Below, one piece after another: positions 8,774 through 17,369 of a stretch of 64,000 nt of DNA. How positions within the stretch are numbered: the stretch's first letter is position 1; every line of letters begins with the position of its first letter. Source of the DNA: Mycobacterium sp. OTB74 (GTDB lineage Bacteria > Actinomycetota > Actinomycetes > Mycobacteriales > Mycobacteriaceae); contig NZ_JARXVD010000001.1 in the NCBI RefSeq assembly GCF_029892685.1, forward strand, positions 434,001-498,000. The letters run 5' to 3'. The position numbers and the translations under genes are program-made. Below the pieces are notes generated by a model. It was not told the origin of the DNA, did no database searches, and was given only the letters and a program-made list of their open reading frames with translations.

Positions 8774-8808
8774 TTATGTACGTAAATTCCGGCGTGTCGG
8801 GTACATAA
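8774..8808. promoter_or_regulatory. Inverted repeat TTATGTAC / GTACATAA upstream of the amidohydrolase
   Basis: TTATGTAC (8774-8781) and its exact reverse complement GTACATAA (8801-8808) are separated by 19 bp. The AT-rich palindrome stands out in GC-rich DNA and lies 53 bp upstream of the amidohydrolase start at 8720. A regulator binding site is likely; the regulator is unknown. Confidence 0.4.
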
Positions 8809-8830
8809 ACGTCTTCTCGCGCAATGGAAA

Positions 8831-9979
8831 TCAGCGCGTCAATACCATGGCGCCGGCAGTGCCGGGGGCGCCGTAGAGTTGGGCGAAACCGACTTTCGGC
8901 TCGCCGGGGACTTGCCGGTCACCGGCCTCGCCGCGCAACTGCCGCACCAGCTCATGGATTTGCCGCAGGCCCGAGGCGCCGATCGGTTCGCCGTTGGCGA
9001 TCAGCCCGCCGTCGGTATTGACTGGAAGTGACCCCCCGATTTCGGTGGCGCCTTCGGCCAGCAGCTTCTCCTGGTCGCCGTCGGCACAGAAGCCGCACTC
9101 GGCCATGTGGATGATCTCGGCCCCTGCGTCGGTGTCCTGCAACTGCACTACGTCGACGTCTTCCGGTGCGACACCGGCCCTTTCGAATGCGGCCTTGGCT
9201 GCGTAGACCGTGGGTGCGACATCCTCGACCACGGGGGCAAAGGTGGTGTTCACCTCGTATGCGCCGTAGCGGCGGGTGCGGACCTCGACCGAGCGCAGAT
9301 AGATCGGCTTGTCGGTGTAGCGGTGCGCGATGTCGGCCCGGCACATCACCACCGCAGCCGCGCCTTCGTCGGGTGCGCAGAACATGAACTGGGTCAGCGG
9401 GTAGTTCAGCATGGTGGAGTTGAGGATGTCGTCCTCGCTGATCGGCTTGCGCCGGAAGGCATTCGGATTGAGCACGCCGTTACGGAAGTTCTTGGCAGCC
9501 ACCCGGGCCAGGGTCCGGTGTGAGATGCCGTGCTCGTGCAGGTAGCGGTTGGCCTTCATGCCGAAGAACTGAGTGGTCAGGTACTGGCCGTTCTCGGCGT
9601 ACCAGGACGGCATGCCGACCAGCGACGGGTCTTCGGTGAACGCACCACGCGGATGCTTGTCCATGCCGACAGCGATACCGATGTCATAGTCGCCCAACCG
9701 GATTCCGTCGGCGCATGCCTTCGCCGCACTGGCGGCGGTGGCGCACGCGTTGAACACGTTGGTGAACGGGATTCCGCTCAGGCCCACCATGCCGACGATG
9801 GCGTCGGGGTTGGCCACGGTCCAGCTGCCTCCCGAGGCTGCCTGGATGTCGCCCCACTGCACGCCGGCGTCGGCCACGGCGGCGTTGATGGCGTCGACAC
9901 CCATCGCCATGGCAGTTTTGCCCTCGAACCGGCCGAATGGATGGATGCCGACACCGATGATTGCTACGTCGTTGGTCAT
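8831..9979 (-). CDS. Thiolase-superfamily protein (lipid-transfer/SCP-x thiolase-like)
   Basis: A 382-residue thiolase-fold protein of the Ltp/SCP-x-like group. FNACATAASAAKACADGI contains the nucleophilic Cys of the first thiolase motif; GASGLRQIHELVRQL carries the conserved His; the C-terminal GFAQLYGAPGTAGAMVLTR stands where classical thiolases have their second active Cys, which is absent. In steroid catabolism such proteins act as retro-aldolases or thiolases, usually with a DUF35/OB-fold partner; no such partner is seen here. The gene is 17 bp downstream of the CaiB-type gene on the same strand, so they are co-transcribed. Confidence 0.88.
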   Translation of the reverse strand: MTNDVAIIGVGIHPFGRFEGKTAMAMGVDAINAAVADAGVQWGDIQAASGGSWTVANPDAIVGMVGLSGIPFTNVFNACATAASAAKACADGIRLGDYDIGIAVGMDKHPRGAFTEDPSLVGMPSWYAENGQYLTTQFFGMKANRYLHEHGISHRTLARVAAKNFRNGVLNPNAFRRKPISEDDILNSTMLNYPLTQFMFCAPDEGAAAVVMCRADIAHRYTDKPIYLRSVEVRTRRYGAYEVNTTFAPVVEDVAPTVYAAKAAFERAGVAPEDVDVVQLQDTDAGAEIIHMAECGFCADGDQEKLLAEGATEIGGSLPVNTDGGLIANGEPIGASGLRQIHELVRQLRGEAGDRQVPGEPKVGFAQLYGAPGTAGAMVLTR

Positions 9980-9996
9980 GACTGTCCTCTCAGGTC

Positions 9997-11220
9997 TCAG
10001 GCGATCGCGCCGGCGTCTTTGAGCTCGGCGATGTGGTCCCAGTCCATGCCGATCTCCATGAGCACCAACTCGGTGTGCTCGGAGGCCTGCGGGGCGCGGG
10101 TGGTGACCAGTGGCTCGTGGTTGAACTGCACCGGGCCGCGCACCACCTTGAACGGTGCGCCGCCGTCGCCGGCCTCGACCTCGACGACCATGTCGTTGGC
10201 CAGAGCCTGCTCATCTGTGGCCAGATCGACCAGGCTCTGGAAGGGCGCCCACTGGCCCTTCATGGTCTTCAGGTGTTGACGCCAGTACTCGAACGGCTTG
10301 GCACCAATCGCCGCGGCGATGAGTTCCACTCCGGCAGAGGCGTTCTCGATCAGCGGCATCACATCGGAGAACCGCGGATCATCGGCGAGTTCGGGCAGGC
10401 CCAAGTGTTCCCAGGTGTCGCGAATGTAACCGGTCGGGCTGACGATGCACAGGTTGATGGTGCCGCCGTCGGAGGTCCGGTAGTTGGCCATGAACGGGTT
10501 GACCGAGGTGACGTCGTCGGGCATCAGCGAGCGCATGGTCTCGCCCGTCTCCATGCCCTGCGTCACGCTGGCGCCGGCGGCCCACCACGCGGTGGACAGC
10601 AATGACACGTCGAGCTCACACGTCTCGCCGGTGCGCTCGCGGTGGAACAGCGCCGCCGAGATGCCGCCGGCGATGTTCATCCCGCCGACCGAGTCGCCGA
10701 ACGCCGGGATGCCCTGAGACAGTGCCCCATCAATGGCTTCGGGGGTCAGGGCGTGGCCGATTCCGCTGCGGGTCCAAAACGCAGTGCCGTCGAAACCACC
10801 GGTGTCACGTTCAGGGCCCTTGTCGCCATAGGCGCTGCCGCGGGCGTAGATGATGTTCGGGTTGACCGCACGGATGTGCTCGACGTCGAACCTGTTCTTC
10901 TGCCGCTGCGCCGGCATGTAGTTGGTCAGGAAGACGTCCGCAGTCTTGGCCAGTTCGTAGAGCACTTCCTGGCCGCCCGGCGTGGAAACATCGATGCCGA
11001 CGCTGCGCTTGCCGCGATTGGGATGCTCGATGAGTGGGTGCCGGTTGGGGTCGAGTTGGAAGCCACCCATGTTGATGAACCCACGCTGGGTGTCACCGCG
11101 GACCGGGTGTTCGACCTTGATCACGTCCGCGCCCCAGTCGGCCAGGATGGCGCCCGCGGCTGGGACGAACGTGAACTGGGCGACCTCGAGGACGCGGACG
11201 CCCTGCATCACCTTGATCAT
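9997..11220 (-). CDS. CaiB/BaiF-type CoA transferase
   Basis: A 407-residue class III CoA transferase, moving CoA between carboxylic acids (or, as in alpha-methylacyl-CoA racemase, epimerising an acyl-CoA). Seen: the N-terminal GVRVLEVAQFTFVPAAGAIL and DWGADVIKVEHPVRGD, and GGFDGTAFWTRSG, which holds the conserved catalytic Asp of this family. It heads the minus-strand operon CaiB-thiolase and is divergent from the aldehyde dehydrogenase at 11308; the palindrome at 11275-11291 lies between them. Its role is probably CoA activation of an acid made by the neighbouring oxidases. Confidence 0.9.
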   Translation of the reverse strand: MIKVMQGVRVLEVAQFTFVPAAGAILADWGADVIKVEHPVRGDTQRGFINMGGFQLDPNRHPLIEHPNRGKRSVGIDVSTPGGQEVLYELAKTADVFLTNYMPAQRQKNRFDVEHIRAVNPNIIYARGSAYGDKGPERDTGGFDGTAFWTRSGIGHALTPEAIDGALSQGIPAFGDSVGGMNIAGGISAALFHRERTGETCELDVSLLSTAWWAAGASVTQGMETGETMRSLMPDDVTSVNPFMANYRTSDGGTINLCIVSPTGYIRDTWEHLGLPELADDPRFSDVMPLIENASAGVELIAAAIGAKPFEYWRQHLKTMKGQWAPFQSLVDLATDEQALANDMVVEVEAGDGGAPFKVVRGPVQFNHEPLVTTRAPQASEHTELVLMEIGMDWDHIAELKDAGAIA

Positions 11221-11274
11221 GGTGCGTTCTCCTGACGTTGGCGGCCGGTTGGACTATAGCCTCCCACGCACTTT

Positions 11275-11291
11275 ACTGTAACCGTTACAGT
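11275..11291. promoter_or_regulatory. Palindromic operator ACTGTAA-CCG-TTACAGT
   Basis: A 17-bp inverted repeat with perfect arms lies between the divergent CaiB and aldehyde dehydrogenase genes. The same arms and the same 3-bp centre spacing recur at 14136-14152, and half-site versions lie at 20759-20775 and 32745-32761, always between divergent catabolic genes. The size fits a TetR- or GntR-type repressor; the regulator is not identified. Confidence 0.65.
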
Positions 11292-11307
11292 TGTACCGGA
11301 GGTAATC

Positions 11308-12834
11308 GTGGAATCACAGGCTGAAGGCAGTGTCGAACTAGGGCGCCGGGCCGGCAAGCGGGCCGAGAAGCGCATGTTGGTCGATGGTGAACTGGTCACC
11401 GCGACCGGCGACGCTGAGTTTGACAATGTCAGTCCTGCAACGGGTTTGGTCATCGGAACGGCATCGGCGGCGACGGCCGAGGACATGAGCCGGGCGATCG
11501 CGGCGGCGCGGCGGGCGTTCGATGACACCGACTGGTCGACCAATCGCGAGTTGCGCAAACGCTGTCTGGCTCAACTTCAGGCGGCCATCGAAAGCGAGCG
11601 CGATGAACTGCGTGAGGAGCTGATCGCGGAGGTCGGTTGCCCCGACATGACAATCGCCAGTGCCCAGCTGGACTGGCCGCTGGCCGACGCACTGCGTTAT
11701 CCGGCTGGTCTGATCGACAGCTACGAATGGGAGCGGCGCCTGGATGGCGGCGGGCTGTTCGGCGACCGCAACGCGCGCACCGTGGTCAAGGAACCTGTCG
11801 GGGTCGTCGGGGCGATCACGCCGTCGAACTTCCCGATCGAGGTGATTCTCAATAAGCTCGGTCCTGCGCTGGCGGCGGGAAATACCGTGGTGCTCAAGCC
11901 CGATCCACACACGCCGTGGAATGCGACACGACTGGGCCGGCTGGTGGCCGAGCGCACCGACTTCCCGGCCGGTGTGCTCAATGTGGTGACGACACCGGAC
12001 AACGGCGTGGCGCAGCTGCTGGCCACCGACCCTCGGGTCGACATGATCTCGTTCACCGGCTCGACCGCCGTCGGCAAGCAGCTGATCCGTCTGGGTGCGG
12101 ACACTATGAAGCGCACTTTCCTTGAGCTCGGCGGAAAGTCGGCGCTGATCGTCACCGACGACGCCAACCCGGCGCGCATCATGGCCGGGGCGGTCGGGGT
12201 GTGTGTCCACGCCGGACAGGCGTGTGCTTCGACCACCCGGCTCTTGGTGCACCGCTCGCTGTACGAGGACGCGGTGCGGGACGTCACCGCAGCATTCCAG
12301 ATGGTGCCGGTCGGTGACCCGGCGTTGGCCGGCACGCTCGTCGGTCCGGTGATCAGCGCCGCGCAGCAGCAGCGCGTCCTCGACGCCTGCGCTCAAGCCC
12401 GACGCGACGGCGCTGAGATCACCACCGGCGGTGGACCTTTCGAGGCATTGGCTCCCGAGCTGGCCGGCGGATTCTATGTCCAGCCGACGGTCATCACCGG
12501 GGTCGACAACAGCGCAGCCATCGCCCAGCACGAGGTGTTCGGTCCGGTGCTGGTGATACTTCCGTTCGACGATGACGATGAGGCCGTACGGATCGCCAAT
12601 GACAGCGCCTTCGGGTTGGCCGGCGCGGTCATGAGCGGTTCGGCCGAGCGAGGTATGAGCATCGCGCGGCGCGTTCGCACGGGTGCCATCGGGGTCAACG
12701 GCGGCATGTTCTACGGCGCCGACGCACCCTTCGGTGGCTACAAGAGCAGTGGACTGGGACGCCAGTGTGGCATCGAGGGATTCGGACAGTACCTGGAGAC
12801 CAAGACGATCGGCTGGCGGCTGCCCCGTAGCTAG
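11308..12834 (+). CDS. NAD(P)-dependent aldehyde dehydrogenase
   Basis: A 508-residue aldehyde dehydrogenase that oxidises an aldehyde to its acid. Seen: the cofactor strand VGVVGAITPSNFPIEV, the general-base Glu in FLELGGKSALIV, the nucleophilic Cys in HAGQACASTTRLLV and the C-terminal FGGYKSSGLGRQ. The GTG start at 11308 has GGAGG five bases upstream. It is divergent from the CaiB gene, with a palindromic operator in the gap. With the P450s nearby it would complete alcohol-to-acid oxidation before CoA activation. A short stem-loop terminator follows at 12884-12904. Confidence 0.92.
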   Translation: MESQAEGSVELGRRAGKRAEKRMLVDGELVTATGDAEFDNVSPATGLVIGTASAATAEDMSRAIAAARRAFDDTDWSTNRELRKRCLAQLQAAIESERDELREELIAEVGCPDMTIASAQLDWPLADALRYPAGLIDSYEWERRLDGGGLFGDRNARTVVKEPVGVVGAITPSNFPIEVILNKLGPALAAGNTVVLKPDPHTPWNATRLGRLVAERTDFPAGVLNVVTTPDNGVAQLLATDPRVDMISFTGSTAVGKQLIRLGADTMKRTFLELGGKSALIVTDDANPARIMAGAVGVCVHAGQACASTTRLLVHRSLYEDAVRDVTAAFQMVPVGDPALAGTLVGPVISAAQQQRVLDACAQARRDGAEITTGGGPFEALAPELAGGFYVQPTVITGVDNSAAIAQHEVFGPVLVILPFDDDDEAVRIANDSAFGLAGAVMSGSAERGMSIARRVRTGAIGVNGGMFYGADAPFGGYKSSGLGRQCGIEGFGQYLETKTIGWRLPRS

Positions 12835-12883
12835 GGGGCGCGCCGGCCGTGTTGCGCCCAAACGGACAAACCGGCCGCGAAGT

Positions 12884-12904
12884 GCCTGTAGAACAGGCCT
12901 TTTC
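12884..12904 (+). terminator. Intrinsic terminator-like stem-loop
   Basis: GCCTGT-AGA-ACAGGC (12884-12898) followed by CTTTTC lies between the converging aldehyde dehydrogenase and P450 genes. The short stem with a T-rich tail fits a rho-independent terminator for the plus-strand transcript. Confidence 0.55.
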
Positions 12905-12923
12905 GTCGATCTCGGCGGACGGG

Positions 12924-14108
12924 TCAGGAACCTTGAGCAGCGCGGAACGTCACTGGCAGGGTCTTGGGCGACCGGAACGGTTGGCCGAAAATATGCGGAT
13001 CGTCGGCGGCCAGCTCGATGTCGGTGACGCGGTCGAGCAGGCATTCGAGTGCGACCCGGGTCTCCATGCGGGCCAGGTGCAGGCCCAGACACGTGTGCTC
13101 GCCGGCGGCGAAGGTGATGTGCGGCAACCGATCCCGGAAGATGTCAAACTGTTCGGAATTGTCCCAACGGTTTTCGTCCCGGTTGGCCGACCCGATACAG
13201 ACATCGATCACCGAACCCGCCGGAATGTCGATGCCGTCGAGTTCGGTGTCCTGGGTGGCCGAGCGTTGCACCGTGGTCAGCGGCGTCTCGTAGCGCAGGC
13301 CCTCTTCGATTGCCGGCGCGATCAATTCTTGGTCATCCTGCACGGCACGCAGTTGGTCGGGGTGGGCCAGCAGCAGGTAGAGCAAATTGCCTGAGGACCG
13401 GTAAGTGGTTTCCAGCCCGGCGGGCAGCAGCAGCCGAAGGAACGAGAAGATGGCCTCATCGGACAGTCGTTCACCGTCGATCTCCGCGGTGACCAGGTCA
13501 CCGATGATGTCCTCGGTCGGTGTGACCCGGCGCTGCTCGATCTGGGCCAGGAAGTAGTCCTTGAGTGCTGCGGAGGCTTCGAACGCGCGTTGGTATTTGA
13601 CGGTGTAATTGATGAGTTCCACTGCGCGCCTGCGGAACATCGGCAGGTCTTCGGCCGGCAGTCCGAGCAGCGTAGCGATCACCCGGGTGGGGAACTCGAA
13701 GGTGAACTCGGCGATCAGGTCGGCGCTGCCGCGGTCGATGAACTCGTCGATCAGGGCGTTGCAGATGGGCCGCACGATCTCCGGTTCCCAGCGGGCAAGC
13801 GATTTCGATTTGAATGCCGCCGACACCAGATTGCGGTGGTCGCGGTGTGTCTTGCCCTCCATGGCCAGGATGGTGGGCCCGATGAACAGCCCGATGGTGC
13901 TGTCGTAGATCCGCGAATCGAAGAGCTTGCCGTTGCGGAACACGGTATTGACCGCATTGAACGAGACCGCCGCATACAGCTCCTTCGGGCGGAACGCGTC
14001 GGGTGTCTGGGACCAGTCCATCACCGAATCCCGCACCACGCCGCCTTGCCGGCGCAGCGAAGCGAAGAACGGATAGGGGTCGCGGAGCAGGTCGGTGGTG
14101 TCGGGCAC
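12924..14108 (-). CDS. Cytochrome P450
   Basis: A 394-residue soluble bacterial P450. Seen: the I-helix oxygen-activation motif LLPAGLETTYRS (A-G-x-E-T-T), the K-helix ExxR in EEGLRYE, and the heme loop FAAGEHTCLGLHLAR with the thiolate Cys. It would hydroxylate a hydrophobic substrate with electrons from a ferredoxin not encoded nearby. It is divergent from the second aldehyde dehydrogenase, and a TACTGTAA/TTACAGTA palindrome lies between them, so both are probably repressed together. Substrate unknown. Confidence 0.92.
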   Translation of the reverse strand: MPDTTDLLRDPYPFFASLRRQGGVVRDSVMDWSQTPDAFRPKELYAAVSFNAVNTVFRNGKLFDSRIYDSTIGLFIGPTILAMEGKTHRDHRNLVSAAFKSKSLARWEPEIVRPICNALIDEFIDRGSADLIAEFTFEFPTRVIATLLGLPAEDLPMFRRRAVELINYTVKYQRAFEASAALKDYFLAQIEQRRVTPTEDIIGDLVTAEIDGERLSDEAIFSFLRLLLPAGLETTYRSSGNLLYLLLAHPDQLRAVQDDQELIAPAIEEGLRYETPLTTVQRSATQDTELDGIDIPAGSVIDVCIGSANRDENRWDNSEQFDIFRDRLPHITFAAGEHTCLGLHLARMETRVALECLLDRVTDIELAADDPHIFGQPFRSPKTLPVTFRAAQGS

Positions 14109-14134
14109 GTGGACTCCAGCTGCATCGGGATTTG

Positions 14135-14153
14135 TACTGTAAAGATTACAGTA
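14135..14153. promoter_or_regulatory. Palindromic operator TACTGTAA-AGA-TTACAGTA
   Basis: A perfect inverted repeat with 8-bp arms and a 3-bp centre, 27 bp upstream of the P450 start and about 60 bp upstream of the aldehyde dehydrogenase. The core ACTGTAA-N3-TTACAGT equals the site at 11275-11291. Confidence 0.65.
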
Positions 14154-14216
14154 TGTGCTCTAGTGTTACCGTCTAGTGCCACCGGATGGCTGACTACGAG
14201 ATAGGGGGTGGGCACC

Positions 14217-15659
14217 GTGCTGGACATCCTGGCCAGCCAGCGGGCTGCCTTCCTCGGCGCCGGCCCACCCAGCGCCGCGGTGCGTCGAGACCGGATCGAC
14301 CGACTGCTGGCGATGGTGCTCGAACACACCGGTGATTTCGTCGACGCCACCGCGGCGGACTATGGCAGCCGATCCAAGTCGGCGGCGCTGTTCGCCGAGA
14401 TCTATGGCATGATCGCTGTGATCGAACACACCAGAAAGCATGTGCCGCAATGGATGCGCACGGCCAAGCTGATGCGAGTCTCAGGCCGGTTCGGGCTCCG
14501 TGCCGAGGTGCAGCCCTCGCCGCTGGGCGTGGTCGGAATCATCGGACCCTGGAACTTCCCGGTACAACTGACGGTGCTGCCGGCATCGGCGGCCTTCGCG
14601 GCGGGCAACCGGGTGATGATCAAGATGTCCGAGATCACCGCGCACACCGCCGAGCTGATGGCAGCAGTGGCACCGAAATACTTCGACGCCGACGAGTTGG
14701 CCATCATCACCGGCGGCCCGGATGTAGCGGCAAAATTCAGTGCGCTGCCACTGGACCACATCTTCTTCACCGGATCGCCATCGGTCGGGTCGCTGGTTGC
14801 CGGTGCTGCCGCCAAGAACCTGGTCCCGGTGACGCTGGAACTCGGCGGCAAAAACCCGGTGGTGGTGGCACCTGACACCGACATCGCCTGGGCGGCCTCG
14901 CGGATCGCACAAGGCCGGATGGTCAATGGCGGGCAGGTGTGTGTCTGCCCTGACTACGTATTCGTGCCGCAGCGCAAAGTCGACGAATTCGCCGATCAGT
15001 TGATGACGACTTGGCGCTCGATGTTCCCGACCATCGCCGGCAATGTCGACTACTGCGCGTCGGTCAACGAGGCCAACTTTCAGCGGGTACGCGGACTGAT
15101 CGACGATGCGAAAGAAAAAGGGGCGCGGGTCGATTCGGTCGTGCCGGCCGGAGAGTTGGCGGCCGATCCGGTATCGCGCAAGATAGCGCCCACGGTCATT
15201 CGAGACGTCGATGACCGGATGAAGGTGGCCGACGAAGAGGTCTTCGGCCCGGTGCTCGCCGTGCGGGGCTACGATCAACTCTCTGACGTCGTCGACTATG
15301 TCAACGGCCGACCGGCGCCGCTGGTGGCCTACTGGTTCGGCGCCGACGGCAACGACTTCCGCCACTTCGTCAGCCATACCCGCAGCGGGGGAGTTGCCCG
15401 CAACGACTTTGCCGCACATATGATTCCATCCGCGGCACCATTCGGCGGGGTGGGACGCAGTGGCACCGGTGCCTACCACGGCAAGGCTGGATTCGATGCC
15501 TTCAGTCACCACCGCACGGTCGTCGGCAGTGATCTGCCGTTCTCGGTGACCAACCAGGCTGCCGCGCCGTTCACCACCTCGATGCGAATCTCAGCCGACC
15601 TGGCGCTGCGGATGGCGCGTGCCCGGACCCGGCGGCGTCTCAAGAAAGGGCTGAAATGA
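14217..15659 (+). CDS. Aldehyde dehydrogenase (coniferyl-aldehyde-type)
   Basis: A 480-residue aldehyde dehydrogenase of the class with a short N-terminus and a long basic C-terminus (MRMARARTRRRLKKGLK). Seen: GVVGIIGPWNFPVQL, the catalytic Glu in TLELGGKNPVVV and the catalytic Cys in NGGQVCVCPDYVF. GTG at 14217 is preferred because AGGGGG sits eight bases before it; an in-frame GTG at 14208 would add three residues. The stop overlaps the next P450 start by ATGA, so the two are translationally coupled and probably act in sequence, the P450 making an alcohol or aldehyde and this enzyme the acid. Confidence 0.9.
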   Translation: MLDILASQRAAFLGAGPPSAAVRRDRIDRLLAMVLEHTGDFVDATAADYGSRSKSAALFAEIYGMIAVIEHTRKHVPQWMRTAKLMRVSGRFGLRAEVQPSPLGVVGIIGPWNFPVQLTVLPASAAFAAGNRVMIKMSEITAHTAELMAAVAPKYFDADELAIITGGPDVAAKFSALPLDHIFFTGSPSVGSLVAGAAAKNLVPVTLELGGKNPVVVAPDTDIAWAASRIAQGRMVNGGQVCVCPDYVFVPQRKVDEFADQLMTTWRSMFPTIAGNVDYCASVNEANFQRVRGLIDDAKEKGARVDSVVPAGELAADPVSRKIAPTVIRDVDDRMKVADEEVFGPVLAVRGYDQLSDVVDYVNGRPAPLVAYWFGADGNDFRHFVSHTRSGGVARNDFAAHMIPSAAPFGGVGRSGTGAYHGKAGFDAFSHHRTVVGSDLPFSVTNQAAAPFTTSMRISADLALRMARARTRRRLKKGLK

Positions 15660-16867
15660 CCTCAGTGACTGTGCCATTGGTGTTTGATCCGTTCTCAGAG
15701 GAGTTCTTCGTCAGCCCGTACGAGACATACCGGCGGATGCGTGAAGAAGCTCCGGTCTATTACAGCGAGAAGTACGACTTCTTCGCGCTGACCCGGCATG
15801 AGGATGTGGCCGCGGCGTTCAAAGACTTCGAAACGTATTCCTCGGCCTACGGTGTGGACCTTGGGCAGGTACGCAAAGGTCATGTCACCGAGCACGGTTC
15901 GATCATCGCGATGGATCCGCCGGCGCACCGCCGGATGCGCAGTCTGCTCAATAAGGTGTTCACGCCGCGGGCCATCGAGGCGCAACGCGAGTTGGTGATC
16001 GAGATGGTGGACAAGCATCTCGGTGCCGTCGACCCGACGGGGTTCGACTTCGTCCAGGACTTTTCGGCGCTGTTCCCCGTCGACGTGATGACCAGCATGC
16101 AAGGGGTTCCCGAACAGGACCGCCAGCAGATCCGGCTCTGGATCGATGAGTTCCTGCACCGCGAGCCCGGCGAGGTCGAGATGTCCGAGTCCGGTCAGAA
16201 GGCCGCCGTGGACATGGCGATCTACTACTTCCGGCTGATCAAGAAGCGTCGCGAGGATCTGGGCGATGATTTGCTCAGCAAGTTGATCACCGCGGAGATC
16301 GAACGGGAATCCGGCGAGATGGAACCGCTCGAAAATATCGAGATAACCGAATTTGCAACCCTTTTGGGTGGAGCCGGTGCGGAGACCGTGACCAAGCTGA
16401 TCGGCAATGCGGCGGTGGTATTCGCGCAGAACCCGGACCAGTGGGAAATCCTGCAGAAAGACCGCAGCAAGATTCCGCTGGCTGTCGAAGAGTTGCTGCG
16501 CTACGAGGCGCCGGCCCAGTACAACGTGCGGTGCTCGCTGCGGGAGGTGACTCTTCATGGGGCCACCATTCCGGCTGGCAAGCCGGTGTTCCTGGTGGGT
16601 GGGTCAGCCAACCGGGACCCGCAAGCCTGGATTGATCCGGACCGGTTCGACATCGACCGCGACCGGACGCAGTCGCAGAACCTCGGCCTCGGCTACGGCA
16701 TCCACAGTTGCCTGGGGGCCGCGCTGGCGCGCATGGAAAGTGCTGTGGCGCTGGAGAAGATGCTCGACTTCATGCCGCGCTACGAGGTCGATTGGGACGG
16801 CTGCCGACGGGTTAACATGCAGAACGTGGCCGGCTGGAAGAACGTGCCGGTGCGGGTGCTGAAGTAG
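15656..16867 (+). CDS. Cytochrome P450 with Leu in the heme loop
   Basis: A 403-residue P450 coupled by a 4-bp overlap to the aldehyde dehydrogenase. Seen: the I-helix GGAGAETVTKLI, ExxR in EELLRYE and the heme loop LGYGIHSCLGAALAR. The Phe seven residues before the heme Cys, nearly invariant in P450s and present in the other three P450s of the window, is Leu here. That residue tunes the thiolate and heme potential, so the change may be functional. The rest is ordinary and the fold looks intact. Confidence 0.92.
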   Translation: MTSVTVPLVFDPFSEEFFVSPYETYRRMREEAPVYYSEKYDFFALTRHEDVAAAFKDFETYSSAYGVDLGQVRKGHVTEHGSIIAMDPPAHRRMRSLLNKVFTPRAIEAQRELVIEMVDKHLGAVDPTGFDFVQDFSALFPVDVMTSMQGVPEQDRQQIRLWIDEFLHREPGEVEMSESGQKAAVDMAIYYFRLIKKRREDLGDDLLSKLITAEIERESGEMEPLENIEITEFATLLGGAGAETVTKLIGNAAVVFAQNPDQWEILQKDRSKIPLAVEELLRYEAPAQYNVRCSLREVTLHGATIPAGKPVFLVGGSANRDPQAWIDPDRFDIDRDRTQSQNLGLGYGIHSCLGAALARMESAVALEKMLDFMPRYEVDWDGCRRVNMQNVAGWKNVPVRVLK

Positions 16868-16902
16868 GCCGTAACCGCTCGGCGCGCGCGTAGGCTCATG
16901 CC

Positions 16903-17271
16903 ATGATCGAAAAACTGTTGGACATGCCGTCGGGAGTGATCGGCATCCGCGTTTCGGGTCGGGTCAGTGGCGACGACATCCGCGGGTTCAAGCCCGTGAT
17001 GGCCGAGCTCGGTAGTACCGGCGAGCTGCGGATCGTGGAGGTGATCGACTCCGACTACGAGGGTTTCGGTCCCGGCGGGTTGGTCGAAGACCTCAAGATG
17101 GGGTTCGGCATGTTGTTCGAGCGCTACTCCGATTTCAAGCGCATCGCGGTGGTGTCGGACAAGCCGTGGGTGGCCCACACCCTCAATGCGGTGGGCTGGA
17201 TGGTTCCCGGAGACCTTCAGATCTTCGGCCTCGATGAGTTGGATCGAGCAAAAGAGTGGGCAGCAGGCTGA
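16903..17271 (+). CDS. STAS/SpoIIAA-like protein
   Basis: A 122-residue SpoIIAA-like (STAS-fold) protein of the group found in many proteobacteria and actinobacteria. Family features seen are the opening MIEKLLDMPSGVIGIRVSGR, the alternating strands and helices (FKRIAVVSDKPWVAHTLN) and the end QIFGLDELDRAKEWAAG. Its biochemical role is not established; some relatives are linked to membranes or lipids. It follows the P450 by 35 bp, with a clear ATG, and ends at the long hairpin at 17303-17347. Confidence 0.8.
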   Translation: MIEKLLDMPSGVIGIRVSGRVSGDDIRGFKPVMAELGSTGELRIVEVIDSDYEGFGPGGLVEDLKMGFGMLFERYSDFKRIAVVSDKPWVAHTLNAVGWMVPGDLQIFGLDELDRAKEWAAG

Positions 17272-17302
17272 GCTTCGGCTTCTCCTGCGGCACATACGAA
17301 TT

Positions 17303-17347
17303 CAGGTCGTCAACTTTCCTTGACGAGCAAGGAAAGTTGACGACCTG
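17303..17347. terminator. Perfect 20-bp stem-loop between convergent genes
   Basis: CAGGTCGTCAACTTTCCTTG (17303-17322) is followed by a 5-base loop (ACGAG) and by its exact reverse complement (17328-17347). It lies in the 98-bp gap between the STAS-like gene and the oppositely oriented fadD. It would serve as a two-way terminator, though a perfect 20-bp stem is longer than usual for this. Confidence 0.75.
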
Positions 17348-17369
17348 GAAATCTGAGGGCGAACGCCGC

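Noticed and set aside
3719..8774. Interspersed repeat sharing AGCTGGGGGCAC (3719-3730 plus strand, 8763-8774 minus strand)
   Set aside because: Only 12 bp are shared, one copy being part of a terminator; too short to claim a mobile repeat without a genome search.
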